Of a DNA stretch of 64,000 nucleotides, positions 53,163 to 62,632 are shown in pieces. The position numbers and the translations under genes are program-made. Under the pieces are notes generated by a model that saw only the letters and a list, made by a program, of their open reading frames with translations, had not been told where the DNA came from and did no database searches. Source of the stretch: Citrobacter freundii (GTDB lineage Bacteria; Pseudomonadota; Gammaproteobacteria; Enterobacterales; Enterobacteriaceae); assembly GCF_011077955.1 (NCBI RefSeq), contig NZ_JAALBX010000005.1, forward strand, positions 1 through 64,000. Direction: 5' to 3'. Within the stretch, counting starts at the first letter, position 1. Every line of letters starts with the position of its first letter.

Positions 53163-53170
53163 GGGAAATA

Positions 53171-54838
53171 TTATTTCGTGATACGTTTATATCTAATACG
53201 TTTCGGCTCCAGCGCGTCCGCGCCGAGCGTGCGTTTCTTATACTCTTCGTATTCAGTAAAGTTGCCTTCGAAGAATTCGACTTTACCTTCATCCTGGTAA
53301 TCCAGGATATGCGTGGCGATACGGTCGAGGAACCAGCGGTCGTGCGAGATAACCATTGCGCAGCCCGGGAATTCCAGCAGGGCGTTTTCAAGCGCGCGCA
53401 GGGTTTCGATATCCAGATCGTTGGTCGGTTCATCGAGCAGCAGTACGTTGCCGCCCACCTGCAACAGCTTCGCCAGGTGCAGACGACCACGCTCACCGCC
53501 GGACAGCTCGCCCACGCGTTTGCCTTGATCGACGCCTTTGAAGTTAAAGCGGCCAACATAGGCGCGGCTTGGCATCTCCGTGTTGCCGATACGCATAATA
53601 TCCAGCCCGCCGGAGACTTCTTCCCAAACGGTTTTGCTGTTGTCCATGCTGTCGCGGAACTGATCCACTGACGCCAGTTTCACGGTTTCGCCCAGCGTGA
53701 TAGTGCCGCTGTCTGGCTGTTCCTGGCCTGACATCATACGGAACAGGGTCGATTTACCCGCGCCGTTCGGCCCGATGATCCCGACAATCGCGCCTTTTGG
53801 CACTGAGAATGTCAGATCATCAATCAGGACGCGGTCGCCATAGGATTTACGCAGGTTAACCACTTCCACCACTTTATCGCCGAGACGCGCGCCTGGCGGA
53901 ATAAACAGTTCGTTGGTTTCGTTACGTTTCTGGTATTCGGTATTGTTAAGCTCTTCAAAGCGTGCCAGACGGGCTTTGCCTTTAGACTGGCGGCCTTTCG
54001 CGCCCTGACGTACCCATTCCAGTTCTTTCTCGATAGACTTGCGACGCGCTGCTTCCTGAGAGGCTTCCTGCGCCAGACGCTGATCTTTTTGCTCAAGCCA
54101 GGAGGAGTAGTTGCCTTCCCACGGAATGCCTTCACCACGGTCAAGCTCAAGTATCCAGCCGGCCACGTTATCAAGGAAGTAACGGTCGTGGGTTATCGCC
54201 ACCACGGTGCCTTCGAAATCGTGCAGGAAGCGCTCAAGCCAGGCCACGGATTCGGCGTCCAGGTGGTTAGTTGGTTCGTCGAGCAGCAGCATGTCTGGTT
54301 TTTCCAGCAGCAGGCGGCACAGCGCGACGCGGCGGCGTTCACCACCGGAGAGATTGCCGATTTTGGCGTCCCAGTCCGGCAGGCGCAGCGCATCGGCGGC
54401 GCGTTCCAGTTGGGCGTTCAGGTTATGACCGTCATGCGCCTGGATTATCTCTTCAAATTTACCCTGTTGCGCGGCAAGTTTGTCGAAGTCGGCGTCCGGC
54501 TCGGCGTACTTCGCGTACACTTCGTCGAGGCCTTTGAGCGCATTGACCACTTCACTGACCGCTTCTTCTACGGATTCACGCACAGTGTGTTCAGTGTTGA
54601 GCTGCGGCTCCTGCGGCAGGTAACCGATTTTGATGCCAGGCTGTGGACGCGCTTCGCCTTCGATATCGGTATCAATGCCCGCCATAATGCGCAGCAGCGT
54701 GGATTTACCGGCGCCGTTCAGGCCCAGCACCCCGATTTTCGCCCCGGGGAAGAAGCTCAGAGAGATGTTTTTAAGAATATGACGTTTCGGCGGAACCACT
54801 TTGCCGACGCGATGCATGGTATAAACGAATTGAGCCAC
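53171..54838 (-). CDS. ettA: Energy-dependent translational throttle protein EttA (ABC-F)
   Basis: A 555-residue ABC-F ATPase that binds the ribosomal E site and gates entry into elongation according to the ADP/ATP ratio. Two ATP-binding cassettes: Walker A GLNGAGKST and signature LSGGERRRVAL in the first, GPNGAGKST and LSGGERGRLHLA in the second, with both Walker B LLLDEPTN. The arm and the positively charged linker (RRKSIEKELEWVRQGAKGRQ) lie between. The start is GTG at 54838 (AQFVYTMHRVGK follows), giving the E. coli length; a longer ATG frame extends 27 codons upstream without similarity. Confidence 0.97.
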   Translation of the reverse strand: MAQFVYTMHRVGKVVPPKRHILKNISLSFFPGAKIGVLGLNGAGKSTLLRIMAGIDTDIEGEARPQPGIKIGYLPQEPQLNTEHTVRESVEEAVSEVVNALKGLDEVYAKYAEPDADFDKLAAQQGKFEEIIQAHDGHNLNAQLERAADALRLPDWDAKIGNLSGGERRRVALCRLLLEKPDMLLLDEPTNHLDAESVAWLERFLHDFEGTVVAITHDRYFLDNVAGWILELDRGEGIPWEGNYSSWLEQKDQRLAQEASQEAARRKSIEKELEWVRQGAKGRQSKGKARLARFEELNNTEYQKRNETNELFIPPGARLGDKVVEVVNLRKSYGDRVLIDDLTFSVPKGAIVGIIGPNGAGKSTLFRMMSGQEQPDSGTITLGETVKLASVDQFRDSMDNSKTVWEEVSGGLDIMRIGNTEMPSRAYVGRFNFKGVDQGKRVGELSGGERGRLHLAKLLQVGGNVLLLDEPTNDLDIETLRALENALLEFPGCAMVISHDRWFLDRIATHILDYQDEGKVEFFEGNFTEYEEYKKRTLGADALEPKRIRYKRITK

Positions 54839-55069
54839 GTTGCGACTTCGCCTCTTTATATTCATAGATGATGTGATAAGTGGCGAAGTGTAGCCGTTTT
54901 CCCCTGGTAATCCCAGCATCGTGGGTGCGGAGTGTTACCTCGCGCTCAGCCCGATTTAAAAGTAAAAAATTGTCCGCGACGTGGCGCAACCGCAAACCCC
55001 TGGTTAGCATAAAGTATCTAATGAGTGCGGCATGATGCCGCCGTCGTTTCTCCATATGAGGGATTTCGA

Positions 55070-57004
55070 GTGGTGAAAGCTAAACAGACCGCCTGGCGCA
55101 TGTTGACTGCGGGCGTGTGTCTGATGACCATCAGCCAGGCCGTATGGGCGGATTCGCTGGAAGAACAGCGTAGTCGCTACGAGCAAGTTAAGCAGGCCTG
55201 GGATAATCGCCAAATGGATACGGTGGCGCAGTTGATGCCCACCCTGACAGATTACCCGCTATATCCCTATTTACAGTATCGCCAGCTAACCGACGATTTG
55301 ATGAATCAACCGGCCCTGGCGGTGACGCAGTTTGTACGCGCGAATCCGACCCTGCCCCCTGCCAGAACGCTGACCAACCGGTTTGTAAATGAACTGGCGC
55401 GCCGTGAAGACTGGCGGGGATTGCTGGCGTTTAGCCCGCAACCGCCTGCCGCGACGCAGGCGAAATGCAATTATTACTATGCCAAGTGGAATACCGGCGA
55501 TACCGCAACCGCCTGGAGCGGCGCGAAAGAAATCTGGCTTTCCGGTAAAAATTTACCGGCGGCATGTGACGCGCTTTTCTCCGCCTGGCGCAGTTCCGGC
55601 CAGCAGGATCCGCTTGCTTATCTTGAGCGTATACGTCTGGCCATGAAAGAGGGCAATACTCGCCTGGTTTCAAGCCTTGCCTCACAAATGCCACCGGAAT
55701 ATCAAACCATTTCCAGTGCGCTGGTCACGCTCGCAAACGATCCGAACAGCGTGATGACGTTTGTTCAAAGCGTCGGCGCAACCGACTTTACCCGTCAGAT
55801 GGCGGCGGTCGCGTTCGCAAGCGTTGCCCGTCAGGACGCGGAAAACGCCCGGCTGATGATCCCCTCCCTGGTGCAGGCGCAGCAGTTGAACGAGGCGCAG
55901 GCACAGGAGCTGAAAGATTTAGTGGCGTGGCGGTTAATGGGCGATGACGTAACCAGCGAACAGGCCCGCTGGCGCGATGACGTCATTATGCGTTCAGAAT
56001 CGACCTCGCTTATTGAGCGGCGGATACGTATGGCGCTCGGCACCGGCGATCGCGTTGGGCTCAATACATGGCTTGCACGACTGCCGATGGAAGCCAAAGA
56101 GAAAGACGAATGGCGCTACTGGCAGGCCGATCTCCTGCTGGAGCGTGGTCGCACTGATGAAGCCAATCAGATCCTGCGATCCCTGATGCAGCAGCGCGGG
56201 TTTTACCCGATGGCCGCCGCGCAGCGTTTGAATGAGGATTATCCATTACGGGTGGATAAAGCGCCTAAAATGGACTCTTCGCTGTTTACCAGCCCTGAAA
56301 TGGCGCGGGTTCGCGAGCTGATGTACTGGGGAATGGATAACACCGCGCGCAGCGAATGGGCGAATCTGATTACCAGCCGTCCCAGCCAGGAACAGGCCGC
56401 TCTGGCGCGTTACGCGTTCGATCGCGACTGGTGGGATCTGAGTGTTCAAGCCACTATCGCCGGGAAGTTGTGGGACCAGCTTGAGGAGCGTTTCCCGATG
56501 GCGTACGCCAGCTTGTTTAAACGTTACGTGAGCGGAAAGGATATTAGCCAAAGCTATGCGATGGCGATTGCGCGTCAGGAAAGCGCGTGGAATCCGAAAG
56601 TGCGCTCGCCTGTAGGGGCGTCCGGGTTGATGCAAATCATGCCCGCCACCGCCACTCACACCGCGCAGAAATTTGGTATTACGGATTACAATAACGTGAA
56701 TCAGCTGCTCGATCCGCAAACCAATATCAACATTGGCACGCAGTATCTGGAGTCGGTTTATCAACAGTTCGGCAATAACCGCATATTCTCTTCTGCGGCT
56801 TACAATGCGGGGCCGGGGCGGGTACGTACCTGGCTTAGCAACAGCGCGGGCAGAATCGACGCGGTCGCGTTTGTTGAAAGTATTCCGTTTTCAGAAACGC
56901 GCGGCTACGTGAAAAACGTTCTGGCTTATGATGCGTATTACCGCTATTTCATGGGGGATAAACCCTGGCTGATGACCCAGAATGAGTGGCAACGGCGTTA
57001 CTGA
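55070..57004 (+). CDS. slt: Soluble lytic transglycosylase Slt70
   Basis: A 644-residue periplasmic murein transglycosylase. A signal peptide (about 1-27, ending VWA) precedes the alpha-helical superhelical U and L domains (about 28-450) and the lysozyme-like catalytic domain (about 480-640). ARQESAWNPKVRSPVGASGL carries the catalytic Glu and MQIMP follows. It starts with GTG at 55070, seven bases after GAGGG; a second GTG is immediately downstream. Divergent from ettA, upstream of trpR. Confidence 0.96.
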   Translation: MVKAKQTAWRMLTAGVCLMTISQAVWADSLEEQRSRYEQVKQAWDNRQMDTVAQLMPTLTDYPLYPYLQYRQLTDDLMNQPALAVTQFVRANPTLPPARTLTNRFVNELARREDWRGLLAFSPQPPAATQAKCNYYYAKWNTGDTATAWSGAKEIWLSGKNLPAACDALFSAWRSSGQQDPLAYLERIRLAMKEGNTRLVSSLASQMPPEYQTISSALVTLANDPNSVMTFVQSVGATDFTRQMAAVAFASVARQDAENARLMIPSLVQAQQLNEAQAQELKDLVAWRLMGDDVTSEQARWRDDVIMRSESTSLIERRIRMALGTGDRVGLNTWLARLPMEAKEKDEWRYWQADLLLERGRTDEANQILRSLMQQRGFYPMAAAQRLNEDYPLRVDKAPKMDSSLFTSPEMARVRELMYWGMDNTARSEWANLITSRPSQEQAALARYAFDRDWWDLSVQATIAGKLWDQLEERFPMAYASLFKRYVSGKDISQSYAMAIARQESAWNPKVRSPVGASGLMQIMPATATHTAQKFGITDYNNVNQLLDPQTNINIGTQYLESVYQQFGNNRIFSSAAYNAGPGRVRTWLSNSAGRIDAVAFVESIPFSETRGYVKNVLAYDAYYRYFMGDKPWLMTQNEWQRRY

Positions 57005-57028
57005 TGAGGCGCAATATGTTATGCTGAT

Positions 57029-57048
57029 GTACTAGTTAATGAGTATGA
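57029..57048 (+). promoter_or_regulatory. TrpR autoregulatory operator
   Basis: TGTACTAGTTAATGAGTATG closely matches the trp operator consensus (GTACTAGTTAACTAGTAC) and ends 17 bases before the trpR start. It predicts that TrpR-tryptophan represses its own gene, as in E. coli. Confidence 0.75.
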
Positions 57049-57065
57049 CGATAGGGCAGCATAAC

Positions 57066-57395
57066 ATGACTCCATCATCACCCTGGTCCGCCGCGCAGGA
57101 TGAACAGAGCCAACAGGAATGGCTACGCTTTGTGGATCTCCTGAAGCAGTCCTTCGACAATCAGCTTCATCTTCCTTTATTAACGCTTCTCCTGACGCCG
57201 GACGAACGGACGGCGCTGGGGACGCGGGTGCGTATTATTGAAGAGCTGCTGCGCGGCGAGATGAGCCAACGCGAGCTGAAAAGCGAGCTGGGGGCGGGGA
57301 TAGCCACCATCACCCGCGGTTCTAATAGCCTCAAGTCCGCGCCGGTGGAATTGCGAACCTGGCTTGAAGAGGTACTGCTTAACACTCAGCGATAA
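57066..57395 (+). CDS. trpR: Trp operon repressor TrpR
   Basis: A 109-residue tryptophan-dependent repressor. The helix-turn-helix [20 protein letters not shown] (about 68-87) and [17 protein letters not shown], which forms part of the tryptophan pocket, are conserved. The N-terminal twenty residues are diverged from E. coli. The ATG at 57066 is chosen over an upstream in-frame codon that lies inside the operator. The C-terminal end overlaps convergent yjjX by ten bases. A second TrpR target, mtr, is at 29281. Confidence 0.96.
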   Translation: MTPSSPWSAAQDEQSQQEWLRFVDLLKQSFDNQLHLPLLTLLLTPDERTALGTRVRIIEELLRGEMSQRELKSELGAGIATITRGSNSLKSAPVELRTWLEEVLLNTQR

Positions 57396-57901
57396 ACGGC
57401 ATTGTGAAACGGCGATAACGCCAGCACGACTGCCTGATGGTAAACGCTGCTGCGGGTGAGCGCGCCCGCGGTAAAGATGCCGATAGCGCCTTCTTTACGA
57501 CCAATCTCACTGATACCGGTCCAGGCCGACATTACCGGACCAAGCGCCTGGCCCGCGCGCACTTGCTCAAGGATCGCGGCGGGAAGAGGCAGGGTTGCGG
57601 ATCGTGACTCGCCTCGCTGCTGCGCGTTTTCGATAACCACCCAACTAAACGTGCTGTCATCGTCAATTCCCGCTTCAATCGCTACCCAAAAATCCGCATC
57701 AGGGCATAATTCACGCGCATTCGCCACCCGGTTACGTGCGCCCTGCCGCGTTTCATGACTGCCGAAAGGCTGTTCAGGCACGCCGCTCTCGACGTCTACC
57801 GAGGTGATATGGCAGGATCCGGATGTAAATATCTCGTTAAATGCTCGCAGAATTGCCTGAATTTTCGCTGGATTGGTGGTAGCGCAGATAACGTGGTACA
57901 T
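57386..57901 (-). CDS. yjjX: Inosine/xanthosine triphosphatase YjjX
   Basis: A 171-residue NTPase of the YjjX family that hydrolyses ITP and XTP and so clears oxidised or deaminated nucleotides. It begins [21 protein letters not shown] with the phosphate-binding TTNPAK, and contains [13 protein letters not shown]. Tail-to-tail overlap with trpR; divergent from gpmB 54 bases away. Confidence 0.94.
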   Translation of the reverse strand: MYHVICATTNPAKIQAILRAFNEIFTSGSCHITSVDVESGVPEQPFGSHETRQGARNRVANARELCPDADFWVAIEAGIDDDSTFSWVVIENAQQRGESRSATLPLPAAILEQVRAGQALGPVMSAWTGISEIGRKEGAIGIFTAGALTRSSVYHQAVVLALSPFHNAVYR

Positions 57902-57955
57902 AATGTTAAATGTCTCGTATAAATCATTATCGTCGCAGTATAACGGATAAAAAGC

Positions 57956-58603
57956 ATGTTACAGGTATACCTTGTTCGTCACGGTGAAACGCAGTGGAAT
58001 GCGGAACGTCGCATTCAGGGCCAGTCAGACAGCCAACTCACAGAGAAAGGTGAGCGTCAGGCTTATCAGGTGGGAGAGCGCGTCAAAACGCTTGGGATCA
58101 CGCATGTGATTGCAAGCGATTTAGGGCGTACGCGTCGTACGGCCGAAATCATTGCCGATGCCTGCGGCTGCGAAGTGACTTACGATCCGCGCCTGCGCGA
58201 GCTTGATATGGGCGTGCTGGAACAACGCCATATTGATGCGTTAACGGAAGAAGAAGAGGGCTGGCGTCGCCAATTGGTCAACGGGACCGAAGATGGGCGT
58301 ATTCCTGATGGCGAGTCGATGCTGGAACTCAGTGAGCGTATGCATGCGGCGTTGAATGCGTGCCTGTCATTGCCGAAAGGCAGTCGCCCTTTGCTGGTGA
58401 GCCACGGCATGGCGCTGGGCTGTCTGGTAAGCACGATCCTGGGTCTGCCCGCCTGGGCGGAACGCCGTTTGCGCTTGCGTAACTGCTCTATCTCGCGCCT
58501 GGATTACCAGGAAAGCGCCTGGCTTGCGTCAGGATGGGTAGTGGAAACAGCAGGAGACGTCTCGCATCTGGACGCTCCCGCACTGGATGAGCTACAGCGT
58601 TAA
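57956..58603 (+). CDS. gpmB: Phosphoglycerate mutase-like phosphatase GpmB (YtjC)
   Basis: A 215-residue histidine-phosphatase superfamily protein. The catalytic LVRHGET (7-13) and second histidine VSHGMALG (about 150) are present. Named as a phosphoglycerate mutase but lacking demonstrated mutase activity; probably a phosphatase. It overlaps convergent rob by four bases. Confidence 0.94.
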   Translation: MLQVYLVRHGETQWNAERRIQGQSDSQLTEKGERQAYQVGERVKTLGITHVIASDLGRTRRTAEIIADACGCEVTYDPRLRELDMGVLEQRHIDALTEEEEGWRRQLVNGTEDGRIPDGESMLELSERMHAALNACLSLPKGSRPLLVSHGMALGCLVSTILGLPAWAERRLRLRNCSISRLDYQESAWLASGWVVETAGDVSHLDAPALDELQR

Positions 58604-59469
58604 GCGCGAACCGGAATCAGGTAATCGCAACGTAACTGGATGGGGCGCTCGCCGCGTTTGGCGTCTTCGGCGGGGAAGTAGCGCTCAATATCCACGCCAC
58701 GACGGCGCGTTAGACCCAGTGCGGGCATAACGGTGCCATAGAGTGAAAAGATAAACTCCTGTAATCCCGTGCCCAGCCCTTCATAGGTAAACTGCACATA
58801 GTCGCCGCCTTCAACCGTTACCGGATGGCAATCCTGAATATGGCCGTTAATTAAATCCGGCGACAGGGCTGTGGTGTAGAACACTTCCTGATCGTCGTCT
58901 TTATCCGGACTTGGGCGGGATTCATTCAGGCCATACAGCACCGGGGGAATCGTCGGTGAATTGCCCAAAAACGTTTGCCAGAAATGCACACGCATTTCAT
59001 GGCGCAGTTCCGCCATCTCTTCCAGCGAGCAGACATAGCTTTGCGTTAACCCCACCAGGTGAAGCGCAGGCAGCGTTACAAACTGGTGCGTAGGTAACGT
59101 TACGTCGTCAAGCGTCAGCGGAGAACGCATCCCCTGGGCGCTCCAGTCCGGCGAACGGCGATATAGCGCAGGCGTCACCGAGAACTGCTTTTTAAAGGCG
59201 CGAGTAAAGGTTTGCTGTGAGTCGAAACGATACTGTAATGCAATATCCAAAATAGGCCGCGAGGTTAAGCGCAGAGCAACAGCCGATTTAGACAAGCGCC
59301 GAGCCCGAATATAAGCGCCAATTGCATGGCCAGTAACATCTTTAAACATTCGTTGAAGATGCCACTTGGAATAACCCGCTTTCGTTGCCACATTATCAAG
59401 AGACAGGGGTTGATCAAGATGACTTTCCAGCCAACTTAATAAATCACGAATAATCCCGGCCTGATCCAT
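58600..59469 (-). CDS. rob: AraC-family right oriC-binding regulator Rob
   Basis: A 289-residue AraC/XylS-type transcription factor of the mar/sox/rob regulon. Unusually for the family the DNA-binding domain is N-terminal (1-105; two helix-turn-helix motifs including LDNVATKAGYSKWHLQRMF) and the GyrI-like effector domain is C-terminal (120-289). Controls efflux, detoxification and outer-membrane genes. Convergent with gpmB and divergent from creA. Confidence 0.97.
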   Translation of the reverse strand: MDQAGIIRDLLSWLESHLDQPLSLDNVATKAGYSKWHLQRMFKDVTGHAIGAYIRARRLSKSAVALRLTSRPILDIALQYRFDSQQTFTRAFKKQFSVTPALYRRSPDWSAQGMRSPLTLDDVTLPTHQFVTLPALHLVGLTQSYVCSLEEMAELRHEMRVHFWQTFLGNSPTIPPVLYGLNESRPSPDKDDDQEVFYTTALSPDLINGHIQDCHPVTVEGGDYVQFTYEGLGTGLQEFIFSLYGTVMPALGLTRRRGVDIERYFPAEDAKRGERPIQLRCDYLIPVRA

Positions 59470-59676
59470 ATACGTTCCTCATCCATAAAACACCTACCTG
59501 ATTTCGGTAGCGGATAGTAGCATTCTTTATTCTTTTAACGCTGGATGTTTTTTTTAACAATCTGTGCCAGATTTGGCGTAGATGTCATCGCAATTTTAAT
59601 AATAACGTGAAATTCAAAGACTTTTATATCACCCAGTAAATAATTACATTTCGCAACAGAATGGATTGGTAACAAT

Positions 59677-60159
59677 ATGAAATATAAAGCTTTAGTTTTA
59701 TTGGCGTTGGGGGTGAGCTTCAACGCAACACTTCATGCGGAAGAAATTGGTTCCGTGGATACGGTATTTAAATGGTTAGGGCCAGATCACAAAATCGTGG
59801 TGGAAGCCTTTGACGACCCGGATGTGCAAAATGTGACTTGTTATATTAGCCGCGCCAAGACTGGCGGTATTAAAGGGGGGCTGGGGCTTGCGGAAGATAC
59901 GTCTGATGCCGCGATTTCCTGTCAACAGGTCGGGCCAATAGTGCTCTCTGATAAAATCAAAAGCGGAAAAGCGCAGGGTGAAGTCGTATTCCGAAAACGT
60001 ACCTCACTGGTCTTCAAAAAACTTCAGGTGGTGCGGTTTTATGATGCGAAGCGTAATGCGCTCGTTTATTTGACGTATTCCGATAAAGTCGTGGAAGGCT
60101 CGCCGAAAAACGCCCTGAGCGCCGTGCCGATTATGCCCTGGAATAGCCCGCAGCCGTAA
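59677..60159 (+). CDS. creA: CreA family periplasmic protein
   Basis: A 160-residue CreA-family protein with a signal peptide ending LHAEE (about 20-22) and conserved [20 protein letters not shown] and [21 protein letters not shown]. The two cysteines may form a disulfide. Function is unknown. In E. coli creA heads the creABCD operon; here the two-component genes creB and creC and the membrane gene creD do not follow, and arcA comes 225 bases later. Confidence 0.95.
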   Translation: MKYKALVLLALGVSFNATLHAEEIGSVDTVFKWLGPDHKIVVEAFDDPDVQNVTCYISRAKTGGIKGGLGLAEDTSDAAISCQQVGPIVLSDKIKSGKAQGEVVFRKRTSLVFKKLQVVRFYDAKRNALVYLTYSDKVVEGSPKNALSAVPIMPWNSPQP

Positions 60160-60338
60160 TTAAAGAGCGCGTAACGCGCAGGTGCCGGGGCGAGTGTAGT
60201 CGCCGTCCCTGACCGGCCATAAGGACGGACATGCGTGCTCAAGTATTTACTGGGTCAATGCGAAGGATCGACTGAGCGAAAGCCTTACAGAGGCGAGTGA
60301 AGAAGGCAGAAGCGGATCGTGAAAACGGTCAAGATAAA
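60160..60338. other. Unexplained spacer between creA and arcA
   Basis: About 180 bases where creBCD would be in E. coli. It contains several short GC-rich inverted repeats (CGCGTAACGCG near 60168, GGCGAGTGTAGTCGCC near 60187) and no readable creB or creD remnant. It could be a decayed deletion scar or a short structured RNA; neither is shown. Confidence 0.4.
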
Positions 60339-60365
60339 CAAAAGGGCGGAATTTCCGCCCTTTTT
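60339..60365 (-). terminator. Terminator after arcA
   Basis: An inverted repeat AAAGGGCGGA/TCCGCCCTTT with A run left and T run right, 20 bases beyond the arcA stop on the minus strand; it can also stop transcripts from creA. Confidence 0.8.
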
Positions 60366-60384
60366 GTATTTTCAGCCAACAGGA

Positions 60385-61101
60385 TTATTCCTGCAGGTCA
60401 CCGCAAAAACGGTAACCTTCGCCGTGGATGGTGGCGATAATTTCCGGCGTGTCCGGCGTCGATTCGAAATGCTTACGAATGCGGCGGATGGTGACGTCAA
60501 CAGTACGATCGTGCGGTTTGAGCTCGCGGCCGGTCATCTTTTTCAGCAATTCCGCACGGGACTGGATCTTGCCCGGATTTTCGCAGAAATGCAGCATGGC
60601 ACGGAATTCGCTACGCGGCAGTTTATACTGCTCGCCGTTAGGGCTGACCAGGGAGCGGCTGTTGATATCGAGCTCCCAACCGTTGAACTTGTAGCTTTCC
60701 ACATTGCGACGTTCTTCACTGATGGTACCAAGGTTCATGGTACGCGACAGCAAATTACGGGCGCGGATGGTGAGTTCACGCGGGTTGAAAGGCTTGGTGA
60801 TATAATCATCTGCGCCGATTTCGAGGCCGAGAATTTTGTCGACTTCGTTATCACGCCCTGTCAGGAACATCAGCGCCACATTTGCTTGTTCACGCAGTTC
60901 GCGTGCCAGCAACAGGCCATTTTTGCCTGGCAGGTTGATATCCATAATCACCAGATTGATATCATTATCAGAGAGGATTTGATGCATCTCTGCGCCATCG
61001 GTGGCCTCAGACACATCGTAGCCTTCTGCTTCGAAAATGCTTTTTAACGTGTTGCGGGTTACCAACTCGTCTTCAACAATAAGAATGTGCGGGGTCTGCA
61101 T
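60385..61101 (-). CDS. arcA: Anoxic redox response regulator ArcA
   Basis: A 238-residue OmpR-family response regulator that represses aerobic respiration genes and activates fermentation genes under low oxygen, paired with ArcB (not in this window). The receiver domain has Asp54 ([10 protein letters not shown]) and the acidic pair at 10-11 (VEDE). The DNA-binding winged helix spans about 135-230 ([15 protein letters not shown]). Upstream is a long region with yjjY in antisense. Confidence 0.98.
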   Translation of the reverse strand: MQTPHILIVEDELVTRNTLKSIFEAEGYDVSEATDGAEMHQILSDNDINLVIMDINLPGKNGLLLARELREQANVALMFLTGRDNEVDKILGLEIGADDYITKPFNPRELTIRARNLLSRTMNLGTISEERRNVESYKFNGWELDINSRSLVSPNGEQYKLPRSEFRAMLHFCENPGKIQSRAELLKKMTGRELKPHDRTVDVTIRRIRKHFESTPDTPEIIATIHGEGYRFCGDLQE

Positions 61102-61197
61102 GTTTGCTACCTAAGATTGCCAACTAAATCGAAACAGGAAGTACAAAAGTCCCTGACCTGCCTGATACATGCCGAAAATTAACATGCCCGGCGTAAC

Positions 61198-61338
61198 ATG
61201 ACTAAAGTACGTAATTGCGTTCTTGATGCACTTTCCATCAACGTCAACAACATCATTAGCTTGGTCGTGGGTACTTTCCCTCTGGACCCGACGGTGTCAA
61301 AAACGGCTGCCATCCTACCCATTTTAACAGCAACATAA
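61198..61338 (+). CDS. yjjY: Small protein YjjY
   Basis: A 46-residue frame beginning MTKVRNCVLDALSINVNNII and ending TAAILPILTAT. It matches E. coli YjjY almost residue for residue as I recall it, which supports it as a conserved coding region. It lies antisense within the arcA leader (arcA starts at 61101 on the minus strand). Function is unknown; some evidence in E. coli links yjjY expression to thr-leader-like or ArcA/FNR control, and the region could equally be conserved for the arcA leader RNA. Confidence 0.6.
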   Translation: MTKVRNCVLDALSINVNNIISLVVGTFPLDPTVSKTAAILPILTAT

Positions 61339-61736
61339 CAGGCTAAGAGCAAGGCGACACCTAATAAAACTACGCTTCGTTGACATATATCAAATTCAAT
61401 TGTAGCACGATAACAATTTCTTGAAATCTTACTCGTTGAATCTGTTAAACAATTACAATTCTGCAAACTATTGGATAGTTTCTATTCTTAACTAATTAAT
61501 AGACTGAATCTGATTTTAAGGCAATATTTTCTTAAAATTTATTCATGATAAACAGGATGATATCATACTTTTTTTAACAAATTAGTTAACGATTTTATTT
61601 AAGAAATCTTAAATAGTCTTGATGGGTTTACGTGGTCAAATAATGCGCTTTTTGTTACTATAATGTAAATTATCGACGCGTAATATGTAGAGCTGTATCA
61701 CGTTTTTTCGTCATTTTTTGGCATAAAGAGAGAGTA
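61339..61736. promoter_or_regulatory. AT-rich arcA-lasT control region
   Basis: 398 bases with no gene. It must contain the multiple arcA promoters on the minus strand. For lasT, a perfect TATAAT is at 61659-61664 with a weak TCAAAT 17 bases upstream (61636-61641), 73 bases before the lasT start. The region is very AT-rich, with A/T tracts at 61,480-61,600. Confidence 0.5.
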
Positions 61737-62423
61737 ATGGGATTTCCAATAATACTGGTTTCACCCGCCAGACCTGAAAATATCGGCGCCGCCGCTCGGG
61801 CCATGAAAACCATGGGATTTAGTGAATTACGCATCGTAGCAAGTGATGCCCATTTACAGCCCGCGACGCGCTGGGTTGCCCATGGCGCAGGCGATATTAT
61901 TGATAATATTAAAATTTACCCGACGCTTGCCGATGCGGTTGATGATGTCGATTTTGTTGTTGCCACTACCGCCAGAAGCCGTGCCAAATTTCATTATTAC
62001 GCCACGCCGGAACAACTCGTGCCGCTACTGCACGAAAAGCAACAATGGATGGGACGTATCGCACTGGTTTTTGGTCGGGAAGATTCGGGGCTGACTAATG
62101 AGGAGTTGGCGCTGGCGGATATTTTAACCGGCGTCCCGATGGTCGCGGATTACCCCTCATTAAATTTAGGTCAGGCGGTGATGGTCTATTGCTATCAATT
62201 AGCATCATTAATGCAAACGAAGCCCGTCGCCGCTGTCTCTGGTCAGCAGCAACAACTTGATGCATTACGTCATCGCATCAGCGCATTGCTGGAAAATCTC
62301 AACGTAGCAGACGACAACAAAATGTCTGACTGGCTCACCCAACGTTTAGGGCTTCTTGAGCAGCGTGATACGGCAATGTTGCACCGTTTGCTGCATGATA
62401 TTGAAAAAAAGCTCGCCGAGTAA
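61737..62423 (+). CDS. lasT: SPOUT-family RNA methyltransferase LasT (YjtD)
   Basis: A 228-residue SPOUT-class (TrmJ-like) 2'-O-methyltransferase. The N-terminal ILVSPARPENIGAAARAMKTMGF (5-27) and the SAM-binding knot LVFGREDSGLTNEELALAD and YPSLNLGQAVMVYCYQLA are clear. The RNA target is not established. It lies between arcA and the thr operon as in E. coli, and its C-terminus ends MLHRLLHDIEKKLAE. Confidence 0.94.
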   Translation: MGFPIILVSPARPENIGAAARAMKTMGFSELRIVASDAHLQPATRWVAHGAGDIIDNIKIYPTLADAVDDVDFVVATTARSRAKFHYYATPEQLVPLLHEKQQWMGRIALVFGREDSGLTNEELALADILTGVPMVADYPSLNLGQAVMVYCYQLASLMQTKPVAAVSGQQQQLDALRHRISALLENLNVADDNKMSDWLTQRLGLLEQRDTAMLHRLLHDIEKKLAE

Positions 62424-62556
62424 AATGTCGCTTATTTATTTATAGCCAGTGTTTTAATTCGCTTAAAGGCGCATAAACTCTTTATATCCCATATTTTGTG
62501 ACCTTAGGGCAGTAGGGTTGAGGGTGGTTACGTAAAGTAACTAATTGAGAAATTCA

Positions 62557-62592
62557 TTGACTTGGCGCAACAGATACTTTAACCAATAGAGT
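62557..62592 (+). promoter_or_regulatory. thr operon promoter
   Basis: TTGACT at 62557-62562 and the following TACTTTAACCAATAGAG closely resemble the E. coli thrL promoter sequence. The exact -10 hexamer is ambiguous. It is 70 bases upstream of the thrL start. Confidence 0.6.
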
Positions 62593-62632
62593 ACAGCGTC
62601 ACAAATAAGACAAAGAGCACACAACATCCATG

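Noticed and set aside
53150-53671. A 173-codon plus-strand frame opposite ettA
   Set aside because: Contained within ettA on the other strand and without recognisable features.
60319-61047. A 242-codon plus-strand frame opposite arcA
   Set aside because: Mirror of the arcA coding sequence; arcA has all response-regulator motifs and the plus-strand frame has none.
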